A program made the translations under genes and the position numbers. Below the pieces are notes generated by a model, which had not been told where the DNA came from, did no database searches, and saw only the letters and a list, made by a program, of their open reading frames with translations. A stretch of DNA of 64,000 nt, taken from Streptomyces profundus (lineage in GTDB: Bacteria; Actinomycetota; Actinomycetes; Streptomycetales; Streptomycetaceae). Below are positions 1-11,491 of the stretch, piece after piece (within the stretch, counting starts at the first letter, position 1; every line of letters begins with the position of its first letter). The DNA lies in assembly GCF_020740535.1 (NCBI RefSeq), contig NZ_CP082362.1, positions 1,550,001-1,614,000 of the forward strand, in the 5' to 3' direction.

Positions 1-2090
1 CGGAGACGACGGTGGCGCGCGGCCCGTTGAGGACGGCGACGGCGAGCCGGTCCCCCCAGGGGGCGATCCGGCGGGCGGCGTCCGCCTCGTCGGTGGCGAG
101 CGAGGTCATGCCGCCCAGGCCACAGATGGCACGCAGTGCCTTGCCGCGCAGCGCGACCAGGCCGGCGGCCTCCTCCAGGGTGAGGGCGCCGGCGACGCAG
201 GCGGCGGCGATCTCGCCCTGGGAGTGGCCGACGACGGCCGCCGGCTGGACGCCGTGCGCACGCCACAGCTCGGCCAGCGACACCATGACGGCGAAGAGCG
301 CGGGCTGGACGATGTCGACCCGCTCCAGCCGTGGCGCGCCAGGCTCGGCGAGCACGTCGAGCAGCGACCAGCCGACATGGGGCGCGAGCGCGTCGGCGCA
401 CTCCCGCATCCTGGCGGCGAACACCGGCGACTGGTCGAGGAGTTCGACGGCCATGCCGGCCCACTGCGAGCCCTGCCCCGGGAAGACGAAGACGATCCCG
501 GCGTCCGGCAGCACCTCGCCCCGCACCAGGCCCACGGTGTCCATGCCGGCGTCGGAGGCGAGGGCGTCCAGCGCGTAGGCGCCGCTGAGCAGCGCGGCCC
601 GGTGTTCGAACGTGGCCCGGGTCGTGGTCAGCGCATGGGCGATCTCGGTGGGCCGCAGCTCGGGGCGGGCGGCGAGGTGGGCGCGCAGCCGCTCGGCCTG
701 GGCGTCGAGCGCGCGCGGGGTCCTGGCCGACAGCAGCCAGGGCGCGGGCCCCGCGTCGACCGGGGGCTGTGGCTCGGGCTCGGCGGCGGTGGGGAGTTCG
801 ATGATGGCGTGCGCGTTGGTGCCGCTGATCCCGAACGAGGAGACGGCGGCCCGACGCGGCCGGTCCCCCCTGGCGGGCCAGGGGACCTCCTCGGTGAGCA
901 GCCGCACCGCGCCCGACTCCCAGTCCACATGGGAGGACGGCTCATCGATATGGAGGGTGCGCGGCAGGGTGCCATGGCGCATCGCCTCGATCATCTTGAT
1001 GACGCCGGCGACACCGGAAGCGGCCTGGGTGTGGCCGATGTTGGACTTCAACGACCCCAACCACAGCGGTTGTTCGGCCGACCGCTGCTGCCCGTAGGTG
1101 GCCAGCAGCGCCTGCGCCTCGATCGGGTCGCCGAGCGCGGTGCCGGTGCCGTGCGCCTCGACGGCGTCCACCTCGCTGGCGGTCAGCCCGGCGGCGCTCA
1201 ACGCGGCGCGGATCACCCGCTGTTGGGAGGGCCCGTTGGGGGCGGTCAGTCCGTTGCTGGCCCCGTCCTGGTTGACGGCCGAGCCACGCACCACGGCGAG
1301 CACGGGGTGCCCGTTGCGGCGCGCGTCGGAGAGCCGCTCCAGCAGCAGCATGCCCACGCCCTCGGCCCACGCCGTGCCGTCCGCCGCCTCGGCGAACGGC
1401 TTGCAGCGGCCGTCGGGCGCCAGGCCGCGCTGCCGGCTGAACTCCACAAACGTCGAAGGGGTCGCCATCACCGCCACACCGCCGGCCAGCGCCATCGCGC
1501 ATTCGCCGGTGCGCAGCGACTGAGCCGCCAGGTGCAGCGCCACCAGGGACGACGAACACGCCGTGTCCACCGTGACGGCCGGACCCTCAAGCCCGAAGGT
1601 GTAGGCCACCCGGCCCGAGGCCACGCTGCCGGTGTTGCCGGTGAGGAGGTGCCCCTCGAAGCCGTCGGGCGCGACCGGCAGCCGAGCGGCGTAGTCGTGG
1701 TACATCAGCCCGGTGAAGACGCCGGTGGCACTGCCACGCACCGACGCTGGGTCGATCCCCGCCCGCTCGAACGTCTCCCAGGACGTCTCCAACAGCAACC
1801 GCTGCTGCGGATCCATGGCGAGGGCCTCACGCGGCGAGATCCCGAAGAACCCCGCGTCGAACTCGGCCGCCCCGTCGAGGAACCCGCCCTCCCGGACATA
1901 GGAGGTGCCCAGCCGCTCCGGGTCCGGATCGTAGAGCGCCGCCACATCCCAGCCCCGGTCCGTGGGGAACGGGCCGACCGCGTCGACCCCGTCGGCCACC
2001 AGCCGCCACAGCGCCTCCGGCGAGTCCACGCCACCCGGGTAGCGGCACGCCATCCCGACGATCACCACCGGATCGTCGGCATCGACCGCC
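1..2090 (-). other. PKS module 2 (partial): KS and N-terminal part of AT
   Basis: KS2 has DTACSSS (C2829) and is close to KS1 at DNA level over long stretches. The AT shows GQGSQ and GHSQGE (S3274) but the window ends before the HAFH/YASH position, so the extender unit cannot be predicted. Confidence 0.9.
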
Positions 2091-5000
2091 CTGGCGGGCG
2101 CCAAGGCCGTGGCGGGAGTCCGCTCGGGCACCAGCAGGGACTCCAGCAGCGCGGCGAGCGAGGCCGGCGTGGGATGGTCGAAGACGGCGGTGGACGGCAG
2201 CCGCAACCCCGTCACCGCGTTCAGCCGGTTCCGCAGCTCCAGGCCGATCAGCGAGTCGAACCCCAACTCCTTGAACGCGCGCCCCGGATCGACGGAGGAC
2301 GCGCCGCCACGCCGCAGCACCAGCGCCGCCTGCTCCCGCACCAACGCGAGGAGCGCGGCGCGGCGTTCGTCGGCCGGCAGCGCGGCCAGCGAGCCGGCGA
2401 GCCCGCCGCCCGGCGCGGCCAGCGCCGGCCGCGCGGGCGCGGCGGACCGCACCAACCGGCGGAGCACCATGGGCACTTCGTCGCCCGCCGGCACCGTCGG
2501 GTGCAGCGCCACGGCGACGGCGACCGGGCCGTCGAAGGCGGCAGCCGCGTCGAAGAGGGCGAGGCCGGTGGCCGAATCCAGCGGCGCGATGCCGCTTCTG
2601 GCCATCCGCGCCACATCGGTGCCGCTCATCTCGCCGGTCAGCCCGCTGCGTTCGGCCCACAGGCCCCACGCCAGCGAGACGGCGGGCAGCCCGAGCGCCG
2701 CGCGGTGCGCGGCGAGCCCGTCCAGGAAGGCGTTCGCCGCAGCGTAGTTGGCCTGACCGGCGCCGCCGATGGTGCCGATCACGGAGGAGAAGAGAACGAA
2801 GGCGGTGAGCGGCTGCTCGCGGGTCAGCTCGTGCAGATGCCAGGCGGCGTCCGCCTTGGGCCGCAGCACCCGGGCCAACCGCTCGGGCGTCAACGAGCCG
2901 AGGACCCCGTCGTCCAACACCCCCGCCGTGTGGATCACGGCGGACAGCCGGCGGCCGGCGAGCAGCGCGGCCAGCGCGTCCCGGTCGGCGACATCGCAGG
3001 CCGCGTGCTCCACCCGGGCGCCGAACGCCGAAAGCTCCTCGGCGAACGCGTCGGCGCCCGGCGCCTCCGCGCCTCTGCGGGAGACCAACAGCAGGTCGCG
3101 GACGCCCCGTTCGGCCACCAGATGGCGGGCCAGCAGCCGGCCGAGGGTGCCGGAGCCGCCGGTGATCAGCACGCTCCCATCGGCCTCGGCGAACGGAGCG
3201 GAACCGGCCGCCGGCGGCAGCGGCTCGGCCACCGCGAGCCGAGGGGCCGTCAGCACGCCGTCTCTGCGGGCGAGTTGCGGCTCCCCCGTGGCGACGGCGG
3301 CCAGGACCGACGGATCGGCCAGCGGATCCCCTTGGGTGTCGACGTCCAACAGGGTGAAACGGTCGGGGTGTTCGGTCCCCGCCGAACGCACAAGCCCCCA
3401 GACGGCGGAGGCCACCGGGTCCACCTCGGCCGGGTCCTCGCCGACCGGCATCGCGCCGCCGGTGACCACGACCAGCCGCCGTTCCTCGTTCGCCGGATCG
3501 GCCAGCCACTCCCCCAGGGTCGCCAACGCCCGTGCGGTGACGGTGTGCAGGGCGTCCGGATGGTGCGGCCCCCGGAAGTCGACGGTCACGGCGGCCGGGG
3601 CCGGCGCGGTGGCCGGGCCGTGCGACAGCGGCTCCCAGACGAGACGGTGCAGGCCGCCGCCAGCGGCGGTGGGGGCCGGCCGGAGCGGTCCTTCGGTGGC
3701 GCGCAGCCGCAGCGCCTCGACGTCGGCCACCGGGTTCCCGTACCGGTCGTGCGCGGAAAGGGAGACATCGCCGCTCTCCGCGCGGCGCAGCCGCACCCGG
3801 AGCGCGGACGCGCCCGAGGCGTGCAGGGTGACGCCCCGCCACGCGAAGGGCAGGCGGCAGACGCCCTGTTCGCCGACGAGGACGTCCTCGGCCAGCGCGT
3901 GCAGGGCCGCGTCGAGCAGCGCCGGGTGGAGGGCGAACCCGTCGACGCCGGTGGCGGCCTCGGGCAGCTCCACCTCGGCGAACAGCTCGTCGCCGTGCCG
4001 CCAGGCGGCGCGCAGCCCACGGAACGCCGGCCCATAGCCGAAGCCGCCCGCCGTGAGGTGCGCATACAGGCCGTCCGCGCCAAGCGGTTCGGCGCCGGCG
4101 GGCGGCCAGGGGGTGACCGGCGCCGAGGGCGCGGGAGTCGGGGGCGCGAGGGAGCCGGCGGCGTGCCGCGTCCAGGCCGACGCGTCGGCGGCGCGGCCAT
4201 GCAGGCTCACGGCGCGCCGCCCGTCCTCCTCCGGCGGGCCGACGATCAGCTGAACGTGGACGCCGCCCTGCTCGGGCAGCAACAGCGGTGCCTCAAGGGT
4301 GAGTTCCTCGACCTGGCCGCAGCCCACCTGATCCCCGGCGTGCACGGCCAGCTCCAGCATCGCCGTGCCGGGCAGCAGCACCGTCCCGTTCACCGCGTGG
4401 TCAACCAACCAGGGATGCGCCCGCCGGGAAAGGCTGCCGGTCAGCAGATACCCGTCACCGTCCGCCAGTTCGACGGCGGCGCCCAGCAGCGGGTGCGCGG
4501 TGCCGCGCAGGCCCAGGCCGTCCACGGAGCCGAAGGACCCACCGTCGGCGTCCAGCCAGTACCGCTTCCGCTGGAACGGGTACGTCGGCACATCGACCTG
4601 CCGACCACCGGCCAACACCCGCTCCCAGGCGACCGGAACACCCCGCGTCCACGCCTCGGCCAGCGAGGTCAGGAACCGGTCCAGGCCGCCCTCACCACGA
4701 CGCAGCGTGCCCACCGCAGGCGCGTCCTCGATCGCCATCGTCAACACCGGATGCGCACTGACCTCGACAAACACGGCATGGCCCGCCGCCACCACCGCCT
4801 CATCGAACCGCACCCGGCTGCGGAGGTTGGTGAACCAGTACTCGGCATCCAACTCGGCCGTCTCGACGAGTTGGCCGGTCACCGTCGAGTAGAAAGGTAT
4901 GGACCCCGCACACGGCTCCACCCCGGCCAGATCGGACAGCAGGCGTTCGCGCAGGCCCTCCACCTGAGCGGAGTGCGACGCATAGTCCACGGGAACCCTG

Positions 5001-8000
5001 CGGGCTCGCACCTCCTCCGCCTCGCAGGCGGCCAACAGCTCATCCAGCGCGGCCCGTTCACCCGACACCACCGTCGCCGACGGACCATTCACCACCGCCA
5101 CGGACAGCCGCTCACCCCACCGAGCGATCCGCCGCTCGACAACGCTCACCGGCTCAACCACCGACACCATCCCACCCCGACCCGACAACACCTCACCAAT
5201 CACCCGAGACCGCAACGCCACCACCCGCGCACCATCCACCAACGACAACCCACCAGCCACCACCGCAGCCGCTATCTCCCCCTGAGAATGACCAATCACG
5301 GCGGCCGGCTCCACCCCGTACTCCCGCCACACCTCCGCAAGCGACACCATCACCGCCCACAACACCGGCTGCACCACATCAACCCGCCCCAACCACGCAT
5401 CGTCACCAGACCGCACCACCTCCACCAACGACCACTCCACCCAACGCGACAGCGCCTCCCCACACTCCTCAAAACGCGCAGCGAACACCGAAGAAACGTC
5501 AAGCAGTTCAGCCGCCATCCCCAACCACTGCGAACCCTGACCCGGGAACACAAACACCGCCCGACCCGCACCAGGAGCCACCGCGCCACGCACCACCTCG
5601 GAACCCAACACCACCGCCCGCTCACCCAACGCGGCCCGCCCCTTCGCCAACGACCACCCCACATCCACCGAAGAACCCAACCCCCGCACCCGCTCCACCA
5701 GCGCGTCCACCGCACCCGCATCCGCACCCGACACCACCAACGGCACCACCGGCAGCTCCGTAACCGCCGGGTCGGGCTCCACCACCGGCGCCTGCTCAAT
5801 CAACAGATGCGCATTGGTCCCGCTGACGCCGAAGGACGAGATGGCCGCCCGACGCGGCCGGTCGCCCGCCGGCCAGTCGACCTCCTCGGTCAGCAGCCGC
5901 ACCGCCCCCGACTCCCAGTCCACATGCGACGACGGCTCATCCACATGCAACGTGCGCGGCAACACCCCATGCCGCATCGCCTGCACCATCTTGATCACAC
6001 CACCGACACCCGCCGCCGCCTGCGCATGACCGATATTCGACTTCAACGACCCCAACCACAACGGCCGTTCCGCCGACCGCTCCTGCCCATACGTCGCCAA
6101 CAGCGCCTGCGCCTCGATCGGATCACCGAGGGTGGTGCCCGTGCCATGCGCCTCCACCGCGTCCACCTCGGCCGCCGACCACCCCGCACCCGCCAACGCC
6201 GCCCGAATCACCCGCTGTTGAGCCAGACCACTCGGCGCCGTCAGACCGTTGCTCGCCCCGTCCTGGTTCACCGCCGACCCGCGAACCACCGCCAACACCC
6301 GCTGGCCGTCCCGCCGGGCGTCCGCGAGGCGGCGCAGCACCAGCACTCCGACGCCCTCGGCCCAACCCGTGCCGTCCGCCGCCTCCGCGAACGCCTTGCA
6401 GCGGCCGTCGGGCGACAGCCCCCGCTGCCGGCTGAACTCCACGAACATGCCGGGCGTCGACATCACCGTCACGCCGCCGGCGAGGGCCATCGCGCATTCG
6501 CCGTTGCGCAGCGACTGAGCCGCCAGGTGCAGCGCCACCAGGGACGACGAACACGCCGTGTCCACCGTCACCGCCGGGCCCTCAAGCCCGAAGGTGTAGG
6601 CGATCCGGCCCGAGGCGACGCTGGGGGTGATCCCCGTCAGGCGGTGGCCGCCGATCTCGTCGGTGGACTCGTGCAGACGGGGGCCGTAGTCCTGAGCGGT
6701 GGCGCCGATGAAGACGCCGACGTCCCGGCCGCGCAGCGACCGCGGATCGATACCGGCCCGCTCGAACGTCTCCCAGGACGTTTCCAACAGCAACCGCTGC
6801 TGCGGATCCATCGCCAGGGCCTCACGCGGCGAGATCCCGAACAGCTCGGCGTCGAACTCGGCCGCGCCGTCGAGGAATCCGCCCTCCCGCACGGCGGCGC
6901 CTTCGAGGCGTTCCAGGTCCCAGCCCCGGTCGATGGGGAACGGCGCGACCGCGTCGCCGCCCTCGGCGACCAGCCGCCACAGCGCCTCCGGCGAGTCCAC
7001 GCCGCCCGGGTAGCGGCAGCCCATCGCCACGATCGCGATCGGCTCGTCGGCGGCCGGGATTCGTGCCCGGGGCGCGGCGGGTTGGGCCGCGCCGTTGGCC
7101 AGGTAGTCCGCGAGCGCGGCGGGCGTCGGGTAGTCGAAGAGGACGGTGCTGGGCAGCGGGTGGCGGGCGTCGGTGGCGAGCCGGTCGCGGAGTTCGACGG
7201 CCATGAAGGAGTCGAAGCCCAGATCGCGGAAGGTGGCGCCGTCCACCACGGCGTCCGCCGAAGCGTGCCCGAGGACGGCGGCGGTCTCCTGCCTGACCCT
7301 GGTCAGCGCGTCGAAGCCCACCGCGACGTCCATCTCAACGCCCGTAGCGGGCGCCGGTGTTGGGTCCACAGTGGGAAGAGCGGCGCCGCCGGCCGGGAGC
7401 CAGTGGCGGTCCCGTTGGAAGGCGTAGGTGGGCAGCGGCACCCGGCGGGGCGCGCGGTCCTCGGCGAAGGGGAAGGCGGACCAGTCGAGCGCCTGGCCGC
7501 GTGCGTGGAGGCGGGCGGCGGCCGTGGCCGCGGTCTCCGGCTCCGGCTGGTCGGCGCGGAGCAGCGGGACGAACGCGGCCCCCGCGTCGTCGGGGAGGCA
7601 GGCGCGGCCGAGAGCGGAGAGCACGGCGCCGGGGCCGAGTTCGAGGAAGACGCGGGCGCCGGCCGTGTGGGCGTGGCGGACTCCGTCGGCGAACCTGACG
7701 GGCCTTCTGGCCTGGTCGACCCAGTACTCGGGGGTGGTGATCGCGTGCGGGTCGGCCGGTTCGCCGGTGAGGTCGGAGATCAGCGGCAGCCGGGGGGCGT
7801 GGAAGGCGAGGCCGGCGGCGATCTCGCCGAACTCGGCGAGCATGCCGTCCAGATGGGGCGAGTGGAAGGCGTGCGAGGTGGTGAGGCGTTTGGTGCGACG
7901 GCCACGTTCGCGCCAGTGAACGGCGATCCGGGTCACGGTCTCCGCGTCGCCCGAGATCACCACGGCGTTCGGGCCGTTGACGGCGGCGAGCGCCGTGTGG

Positions 8001-10042
8001 TGCTCCTCGCTGGCGAGGCTGGCGCGTATCTCGTCCTCGGTCGCCTCGATGGCGACCATCTCGCCGTCGTCGCGTTGCGCCTGCATCAGCCGTCCGCGCG
8101 CGGTGACCAGGTGGGCGGCGTCGGCGAGGGAGAGGACGCCGGCGGCGTGGGCGGCGCTGACGCCGCCCACGGAGTGGCCGAGGAGCGCGTCGGGGGTGAG
8201 GCCCCAGGAGGTGACGAGGTGGAACAGGCCGGTTTCCAGGGCGAAGAGGGCCGGCTGGGCGTATTCGGTGCGGTCCAGGGAGTCGGGGTGGTCGGCGATC
8301 ACCTGTTGGACGGGCCGGTCGAGGTGGTGGTCGACGGCGGCGCAGGCGGCGTCGTAGGCGGTGCGGAACGTCGCCGACGCGGCGCGCAACTCCAGGCCCA
8401 TGCCTGCGCGTTGGCTGCCCTGCCCGGTGAACAGCAGGCCGAGGCCGGCGGGTTCGGCGGCGGTGTCGGTGACCAGGCCGGGGGCCGGCCGCCCCTCGGC
8501 GAGGGCGGTGGCCGCCCGTGCGGCGTCCGCGCGGTCGGCGGCGACCAGGACGGCGCGGTGCGGCAGGTGGGTGCGCGCGGTGGCGAGGGTGTGGGCGATG
8601 TCCCCGGCGGGCTGGTCGGGGTGGGCGGCCAGATGGTCGGCGAGGCGGGCGGCCTGGGCGCGCAGCGCGGCCGGTGAGGCGGCGGAGAGCGGCCAGGGCA
8701 CGGGGCCCGGCGTGGCGTCGCCGCGGGGCTCTTCCGCCGGTTCGGTGGGGGGCGCCGCGGCCAGCACCAGATGGCAGTTGACGCCGCCCATGCCGAAGGA
8801 GCTGACCCCGGCGACGGGTGCCCGCCGGTCGTCATCGTCGTCGGTGGGTAGGCGGGACAGCGCGGTGGGGACGCGCAGGTTCAGCGTTTCGAGGGGGATG
8901 TCGGGGTGCGGGGTGGCGAAGTTGAGGCTGGGGGGTATCGCGCGGTGGCGCAGCGACAGCAGGGCCTTGAGCAGCCCCGCGACGCCGGCGGCGCCTTCGA
9001 GGTGGCCGATGTTGGTCTTCACGGAGCCGACCGGCAGCGGCGCGTCGGCCGGGCGTGCCGCGCCGAGCGCGGCGCCCAGCGCTGCGGCCTCGACGGGGTC
9101 GCCGGCGCGGGTGCCGGTGCCGTGCAGCTCGACATAGGCGACGTCGGTCGGGGCGACGCCGGCGCGGCGGTGTGCCCTTTGGACGCAGTCCTGTTGGGCG
9201 CGCTGTCGGGGCAGGGTGAGTCCGTCGCCGCCGCCGTCGTTGTTGACGGCGCTGCCGAGGATGACGCCGTGCACGGTGTCGCCGTCGGCGAGCGCGGCGG
9301 CCAGCGGCTTGAGGACGACGAGGCCGCCGCCCTCGCCCCGCACATAGCCGTCGGCCCGTTCGTCGAAGGTGTGGCAGCGGCCGGTGGGCGAGAGGGCGCC
9401 GAAGGCGCGGACGCCGAGGGCGGTCTCCTCGGCGAGGTTGAGGTGGACGCCGCCGGCGATGGCCAGCGTGGACTCGCCGGCGCGCAGGCTGAGGCAGGCC
9501 TGGTGGACGGCGACCAGGGAGGACGACTGGCCGGTGTCGACGGCCATGCTGGGGCCCGTCAGGCCCAGGGTGTGGGAGAGGCGGTTGGCGATCAGGGCCC
9601 GGTGCGTGCCGGTCGCCGTGTGGTGGGTGGCGGCGTCGGGGCCGAGGCGGTGCAGCAGCGCCGCGTAGTCGTCGGCGTCCGAGCCCACGAAGACGCCGAC
9701 ATCGCCGCCGGCGAGTGCGGCGGGGGTGATGCCGGCGTTCTCCAGGGCCTCCCAGCCGAGTTCGAGGGCGAGCCGCTGCTGCGGGTCGAGCGTGGCGGCC
9801 TCGCGCGGGCTGATGCCGAAGAACGCGGCGTCGAAGCGGTCGGGGGCCTCCAGATAGCCGCCGGGGCCCAACCCGGGGCGGTCGGCCGGGGGTTGGCCCA
9901 CGGCGCTGCGACCATCGCGCAGCAGGCGCCAGAGGGCGTCCGGATCCGGGGCCCCCGGCAGCCGGCACGCCAGCCCCACCACGGCGACGGCTTCCCCCGA
10001 AATGCCGTCCCCCCGCATAGAATTGCCCGACGTTACGGTCAT
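1..10042 (-). CDS. Modular type I polyketide synthase, N-terminal part (loading module, module 1, start of module 2); runs off the left edge
   Basis: The reading frame opens at ATG 10042 behind a G-rich Shine-Dalgarno and stays open to position 1, giving about 3347 visible residues. Domain order is KSQ, AT, ACP, then KS, AT, DH, KR, ACP, then KS and the first part of an AT. Key residues are Q172 in the loading KS (DTGQSSS), S624 and HAFH 724-727 in the loading AT, S945 in its ACP, C1164 in KS1, S1586 and YASH 1687-1690 in AT1, H1882 in the DH motif HxxxGxxxxP, Y2433 in KR1, S2597 in ACP1, C2829 in KS2 and S3274 in AT2. No enoylreductase motif lies between DH and KR. The protein should start a reduced polyketide by decarboxylating malonyl-ACP. 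The C-terminus and later modules lie outside the window, so the product is unknown. Confidence 0.97.
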   Translation of the reverse strand, partial: MTVTSGNSMRGDGISGEAVAVVGLACRLPGAPDPDALWRLLRDGRSAVGQPPADRPGLGPGGYLEAPDRFDAAFFGISPREAATLDPQQRLALELGWEALENAGITPAALAGGDVGVFVGSDADDYAALLHRLGPDAATHHTATGTHRALIANRLSHTLGLTGPSMAVDTGQSSSLVAVHQACLSLRAGESTLAIAGGVHLNLAEETALGVRAFGALSPTGRCHTFDERADGYVRGEGGGLVVLKPLAAALADGDTVHGVILGSAVNNDGGGDGLTLPRQRAQQDCVQRAHRRAGVAPTDVAYVELHGTGTRAGDPVEAAALGAALGAARPADAPLPVGSVKTNIGHLEGAAGVAGLLKALLSLRHRAIPPSLNFATPHPDIPLETLNLRVPTALSRLPTDDDDDRRAPVAGVSSFGMGGVNCHLVLAAAPPTEPAEEPRGDATPGPVPWPLSAASPAALRAQAARLADHLAAHPDQPAGDIAHTLATARTHLPHRAVLVAADRADAARAATALAEGRPAPGLVTDTAAEPAGLGLLFTGQGSQRAGMGLELRAASATFRTAYDAACAAVDHHLDRPVQQVIADHPDSLDRTEYAQPALFALETGLFHLVTSWGLTPDALLGHSVGGVSAAHAAGVLSLADAAHLVTARGRLMQAQRDDGEMVAIEATEDEIRASLASEEHHTALAAVNGPNAVVISGDAETVTRIAVHWRERGRRTKRLTTSHAFHSPHLDGMLAEFGEIAAGLAFHAPRLPLISDLTGEPADPHAITTPEYWVDQARRPVRFADGVRHAHTAGARVFLELGPGAVLSALGRACLPDDAGAAFVPLLRADQPEPETAATAAARLHARGQALDWSAFPFAEDRAPRRVPLPTYAFQRDRHWLPAGGAALPTVDPTPAPATGVEMDVAVGFDALTRVRQETAAVLGHASADAVVDGATFRDLGFDSFMAVELRDRLATDARHPLPSTVLFDYPTPAALADYLANGAAQPAAPRARIPAADEPIAIVAMGCRYPGGVDSPEALWRLVAEGGDAVAPFPIDRGWDLERLEGAAVREGGFLDGAAEFDAELFGISPREALAMDPQQRLLLETSWETFERAGIDPRSLRGRDVGVFIGATAQDYGPRLHESTDEIGGHRLTGITPSVASGRIAYTFGLEGPAVTVDTACSSSLVALHLAAQSLRNGECAMALAGGVTVMSTPGMFVEFSRQRGLSPDGRCKAFAEAADGTGWAEGVGVLVLRRLADARRDGQRVLAVVRGSAVNQDGASNGLTAPSGLAQQRVIRAALAGAGWSAAEVDAVEAHGTGTTLGDPIEAQALLATYGQERSAERPLWLGSLKSNIGHAQAAAGVGGVIKMVQAMRHGVLPRTLHVDEPSSHVDWESGAVRLLTEEVDWPAGDRPRRAAISSFGVSGTNAHLLIEQAPVVEPDPAVTELPVVPLVVSGADAGAVDALVERVRGLGSSVDVGWSLAKGRAALGERAVVLGSEVVRGAVAPGAGRAVFVFPGQGSQWLGMAAELLDVSSVFAARFEECGEALSRWVEWSLVEVVRSGDDAWLGRVDVVQPVLWAVMVSLAEVWREYGVEPAAVIGHSQGEIAAAVVAGGLSLVDGARVVALRSRVIGEVLSGRGGMVSVVEPVSVVERRIARWGERLSVAVVNGPSATVVSGERAALDELLAACEAEEVRARRVPVDYASHSAQVEGLRERLLSDLAGVEPCAGSIPFYSTVTGQLVETAELDAEYWFTNLRSRVRFDEAVVAAGHAVFVEVSAHPVLTMAIEDAPAVGTLRRGEGGLDRFLTSLAEAWTRGVPVAWERVLAGGRQVDVPTYPFQRKRYWLDADGGSFGSVDGLGLRGTAHPLLGAAVELADGDGYLLTGSLSRRAHPWLVDHAVNGTVLLPGTAMLELAVHAGDQVGCGQVEELTLEAPLLLPEQGGVHVQLIVGPPEEDGRRAVSLHGRAADASAWTRHAAGSLAPPTPAPSAPVTPWPPAGAEPLGADGLYAHLTAGGFGYGPAFRGLRAAWRHGDELFAEVELPEAATGVDGFALHPALLDAALHALAEDVLVGEQGVCRLPFAWRGVTLHASGASALRVRLRRAESGDVSLSAHDRYGNPVADVEALRLRATEGPLRPAPTAAGGGLHRLVWEPLSHGPATAPAPAAVTVDFRGPHHPDALHTVTARALATLGEWLADPANEERRLVVVTGGAMPVGEDPAEVDPVASAVWGLVRSAGTEHPDRFTLLDVDTQGDPLADPSVLAAVATGEPQLARRDGVLTAPRLAVAEPLPPAAGSAPFAEADGSVLITGGSGTLGRLLARHLVAERGVRDLLLVSRRGAEAPGADAFAEELSAFGARVEHAACDVADRDALAALLAGRRLSAVIHTAGVLDDGVLGSLTPERLARVLRPKADAAWHLHELTREQPLTAFVLFSSVIGTIGGAGQANYAAANAFLDGLAAHRAALGLPAVSLAWGLWAERSGLTGEMSGTDVARMARSGIAPLDSATGLALFDAAAAFDGPVAVAVALHPTVPAGDEVPMVLRRLVRSAAPARPALAAPGGGLAGSLAALPADERRAALLALVREQAALVLRRGGASSVDPGRAFKELGFDSLIGLELRNRLNAVTGLRLPSTAVFDHPTPASLAALLESLLVPERTPATALAPARAVDADDPVVIVGMACRYPGGVDSPEALWRLVADGVDAVGPFPTDRGWDVAALYDPDPERLGTSYVREGGFLDGAAEFDAGFFGISPREALAMDPQQRLLLETSWETFERAGIDPASVRGSATGVFTGLMYHDYAARLPVAPDGFEGHLLTGNTGSVASGRVAYTFGLEGPAVTVDTACSSSLVALHLAAQSLRTGECAMALAGGVAVMATPSTFVEFSRQRGLAPDGRCKPFAEAADGTAWAEGVGMLLLERLSDARRNGHPVLAVVRGSAVNQDGASNGLTAPNGPSQQRVIRAALSAAGLTASEVDAVEAHGTGTALGDPIEAQALLATYGQQRSAEQPLWLGSLKSNIGHTQAASGVAGVIKMIEAMRHGTLPRTLHIDEPSSHVDWESGAVRLLTEEVPWPARGDRPRRAAVSSFGISGTNAHAIIELPTAAEPEPQPPVDAGPAPWLLSARTPRALDAQAERLRAHLAARPELRPTEIAHALTTTRATFEHRAALLSGAYALDALASDAGMDTVGLVRGEVLPDAGIVFVFPGQGSQWAGMAVELLDQSPVFAARMRECADALAPHVGWSLLDVLAEPGAPRLERVDIVQPALFAVMVSLAELWRAHGVQPAAVVGHSQGEIAAACVAGALTLEEAAGLVALRGKALRAICGLGGMTSLATDEADAARRIAPWGDRLAVAVLNGPRATVVS
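2100..7060 (-). other. PKS module 1: KS-AT(methylmalonyl)-DH-KR-ACP
   Basis: KS1 has an intact DTACSSS (C1164) with downstream HGTGT and NIGH histidines. AT1 carries GHSQG and YASH (1687-1690), the methylmalonyl signature. The DH keeps [10 protein letters not shown] (H1882) and a downstream DAALH motif, so it looks active. The KR has the nucleotide motif GGSGTLG, an LDD motif typical of B-type ketoreductases, and the catalytic Tyr in NYAAAN (Y2433). The predicted product is a 2-methyl-2-butenoyl unit. Part of this module, about 5.1-6.1 kb, has codon usage unlike the rest of the gene. Confidence 0.9.
7080..10042 (-). other. PKS loading module: KSQ-AT(malonyl)-ACP
   Basis: The active-site Cys of the ketosynthase is replaced by Gln in [10 protein letters not shown] (Q172), the hallmark of a decarboxylating KSQ domain. 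The AT carries GQGSQ, GHSVG (S624) and the malonyl-type signature HAFH (724-727). The ACP attachment serine is in LGFDSF (S945). KSQ with a malonyl AT predicts an acetyl starter unit; that prediction follows known family rules and is not shown directly. Confidence 0.92.
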
Positions 10043-10107
10043 GTCAGCCCCCGTATGACCCCACGTGTGCGCTGCTCGGGAGGTCGCCCGAACAGGTTCT
10101 GCCAGGC

Positions 10108-10133
10108 ATCCTAACCAGTTCCCCCGTGCGGGG
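10108..10133 (-). promoter_or_regulatory. Candidate PKS promoter (-10 TAGGAT) with adjacent small palindrome
   Basis: Reading leftward, TAGGAT (10113-10108) matches actinobacterial -10 elements about 66 bases before the PKS start. A short inverted repeat CCCCGTGCGGGG lies just upstream at 10122-10133, where a -35 or operator would be. No convincing -35 is visible. Confidence 0.35.
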
Positions 10134-10173
10134 TTCGACGTTTACCGGCTCCTTCGGTGCGGCGCGCGGCCCT

Positions 10174-10197
10174 GTCCTACGCGATGTCCTACGCGAT
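10174..10197. repeat. Two 12-bp tandem copies (GTCCTACGCGAT) spanning the LysR stop codon
   Basis: Copies occupy 10174-10185 and 10186-10197. The second copy contains the stop codon of the LysR-type gene (TAG, read on the minus strand at 10191-10189). Confidence 0.85.
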
Positions 10198-11166
10198 CCG
10201 GACGTGCCCCGGCGCCGGACGCGCCGGACGGAGGTCGGGGGCGGTCCCGGCGAGCAACGGGTGGGCGGCGACGGCCTCCTCAAGGGCGGCGAGGCCGTGG
10301 CGGACGAGGGGGTGGGCGCGGCTGCCGCTGCGTACGCAGCTGAGGATGCGGCGGGCCAGTCCTCGTTCGCCGGCGATGGGGACGCGGACCACGCGGTGGC
10401 TGGGCGGGAACTCGGCGAGCCGGGGGAAGAGCGAGATGCCCAGGCCGTGGCTGATCAGCGACGAGATGGCGTACCACTCCTTGACGGAGTGGACCACGCG
10501 CGGGGTGAAGCCGGCGACGGCGCAGAAGACCAGCACCCGCTGGTGGTGGTCGCAGGTGCCGGGCGCGGGCAACACCCAGTCCTCGTCGGCGAGTTCCTCC
10601 AGGGCGACGGAGGAACGGGTGGCCAGCGGGTGGTCGGCGCCGACCATCAGGTCCAACGGGTCGTCGACCAGCGGCAGTTGGTCGAACCGTGCGTCTCCCT
10701 GGTCGGGGAAGTCGGCTGAGGGGGCGAGCAGCGCGATATCGGCGTGGGTGGACATCAGCATGTCGAAGCCGTCGACCGTCTCGCATTCGGCGACCTGGAC
10801 GCGGAGCCCCGGGTGGGTCCTGGCGAGCAGCGCGACGGCCGGGGTGATCAGGTTGGCCACCGCGCTGGGGAACCCGCACATGCGCAGGAGGCCCGCCTCT
10901 CCGGCGCGGTAGGACTCCAGGGCCGACTCGGCCTCCTCCCAGCCGGCGAGCAGCCGGTCGCCGTGTTCGATCACCAGATGCGCGGCACCGGTGAGCCGGA
11001 TGCGGCGCCCCTGCGGTTCGACCAGCCGGACCCGCAACTCCTTGGCCAGTTCCCGCAGATGGTGGGAGACGGCGGAGGGGGTGAGATGGAGTGCGGCAGC
11101 CGCGGCCGTCACCGTTCCGTGCTGGTGGACGGCCCTGAGCACCTGAACTCGCCGCAGATCAATCAT
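10189..11166 (-). CDS. LysR-family transcriptional regulator
   Basis: 325 residues, the usual LysR length. The N-terminus (MIDLRRVQVLRAV, then AAALHLTPSAVSHHLREL) is a typical LysR winged helix-turn-helix at about residues 3-60, followed by a periplasmic-binding-type effector domain. The frame stays open 75 codons upstream, but ATG 11166 begins exactly at the conserved LysR N-terminus. The gene sits between the PKS and a divergent small gene plus MMPL exporter, so it may control one or both; that is inference. An inverted repeat just upstream (11176-11203) is a likely autoregulatory site. The effector cannot be predicted. Confidence 0.93.
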   Translation of the reverse strand: MIDLRRVQVLRAVHQHGTVTAAAAALHLTPSAVSHHLRELAKELRVRLVEPQGRRIRLTGAAHLVIEHGDRLLAGWEEAESALESYRAGEAGLLRMCGFPSAVANLITPAVALLARTHPGLRVQVAECETVDGFDMLMSTHADIALLAPSADFPDQGDARFDQLPLVDDPLDLMVGADHPLATRSSVALEELADEDWVLPAPGTCDHHQRVLVFCAVAGFTPRVVHSVKEWYAISSLISHGLGISLFPRLAEFPPSHRVVRVPIAGERGLARRILSCVRSGSRAHPLVRHGLAALEEAVAAHPLLAGTAPDLRPARPAPGHVRIA

Positions 11167-11175
11167 ACAGTCATT

Positions 11176-11203
11176 TTGCACATACGACCGGGGAAACGTG
11201 CAA
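11176..11203. promoter_or_regulatory. Inverted repeat TTGCAC-N16-GTGCAA, candidate LysR operator
   Basis: Perfect 6-bp arms lie at 11176-11181 and 11198-11203, ten bases upstream of the LysR start and in the leader of the divergent small gene. Dyad sites in the divergent spacer are the normal arrangement for LysR regulators. The T at the left edge and A at the right edge fit the T-N11-A style loosely. Confidence 0.5.
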
Positions 11204-11238
11204 TGGACGTACACGGTTGCCCCGGCCAGACTTTCCCC

Positions 11239-11487
11239 ATGACCACGACGATCCCCACGGCGAGCACGCCGACCAACCCCGAGGACCAGTCGCCCGCCGC
11301 CACCGAACTCTCCCGGCACGCCACCAGCGAGGGCACCGTCAGCTGGAGCCGCTGCGCCTGCGGACGGCTCCGGATGGCACTCACCCCGCAAGCCCCGGCG
11401 GCTCCGGCGGCCCCGGCAGCTCCGACGGCTTCCGGCCCCACCCTCACCGCCGGCGCGCGCACCCCCGGCTGCCCGCTCTGCGACTGA
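11239..11487 (+). CDS. Small conserved-looking protein with CxC and CxxC pairs (82 aa)
   Basis: Not recognised as a named family. The protein has C39 and C41 (RCACGR) and a C-terminal CPLC pair (C78, C81), separated by an Ala/Pro-rich linker. The two pairs could bind a zinc ion as a minimal ribbon. An upstream ATG at 11203 lies inside the putative LysR operator, so 11239 is preferred, although its Shine-Dalgarno is weak. The gene is divergent from LysR and its stop is only 4 bases from the convergent MMPL stop. Third-position GC is high, which supports real coding. Function unknown. Confidence 0.6.
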   Translation: MTTTIPTASTPTNPEDQSPAATELSRHATSEGTVSWSRCACGRLRMALTPQAPAAPAAPAAPTASGPTLTAGARTPGCPLCD

Positions 11488-11491
11488 GCGC

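Noticed and set aside
3300..3650. Enoylreductase domain in PKS module 1
   Set aside because: No ER nucleotide motif or size is present between DH and KR; the stretch is the KR structural subdomain.
224..8677. A plus-strand open frame of about 2800 codons opposite the PKS
   Set aside because: Its translation is low-complexity (His, Arg, Gly, Pro-rich) with no domain; it is the mirror of the high-GC3 PKS frame on the minus strand, which has intact KS, AT, DH, KR and ACP motifs.
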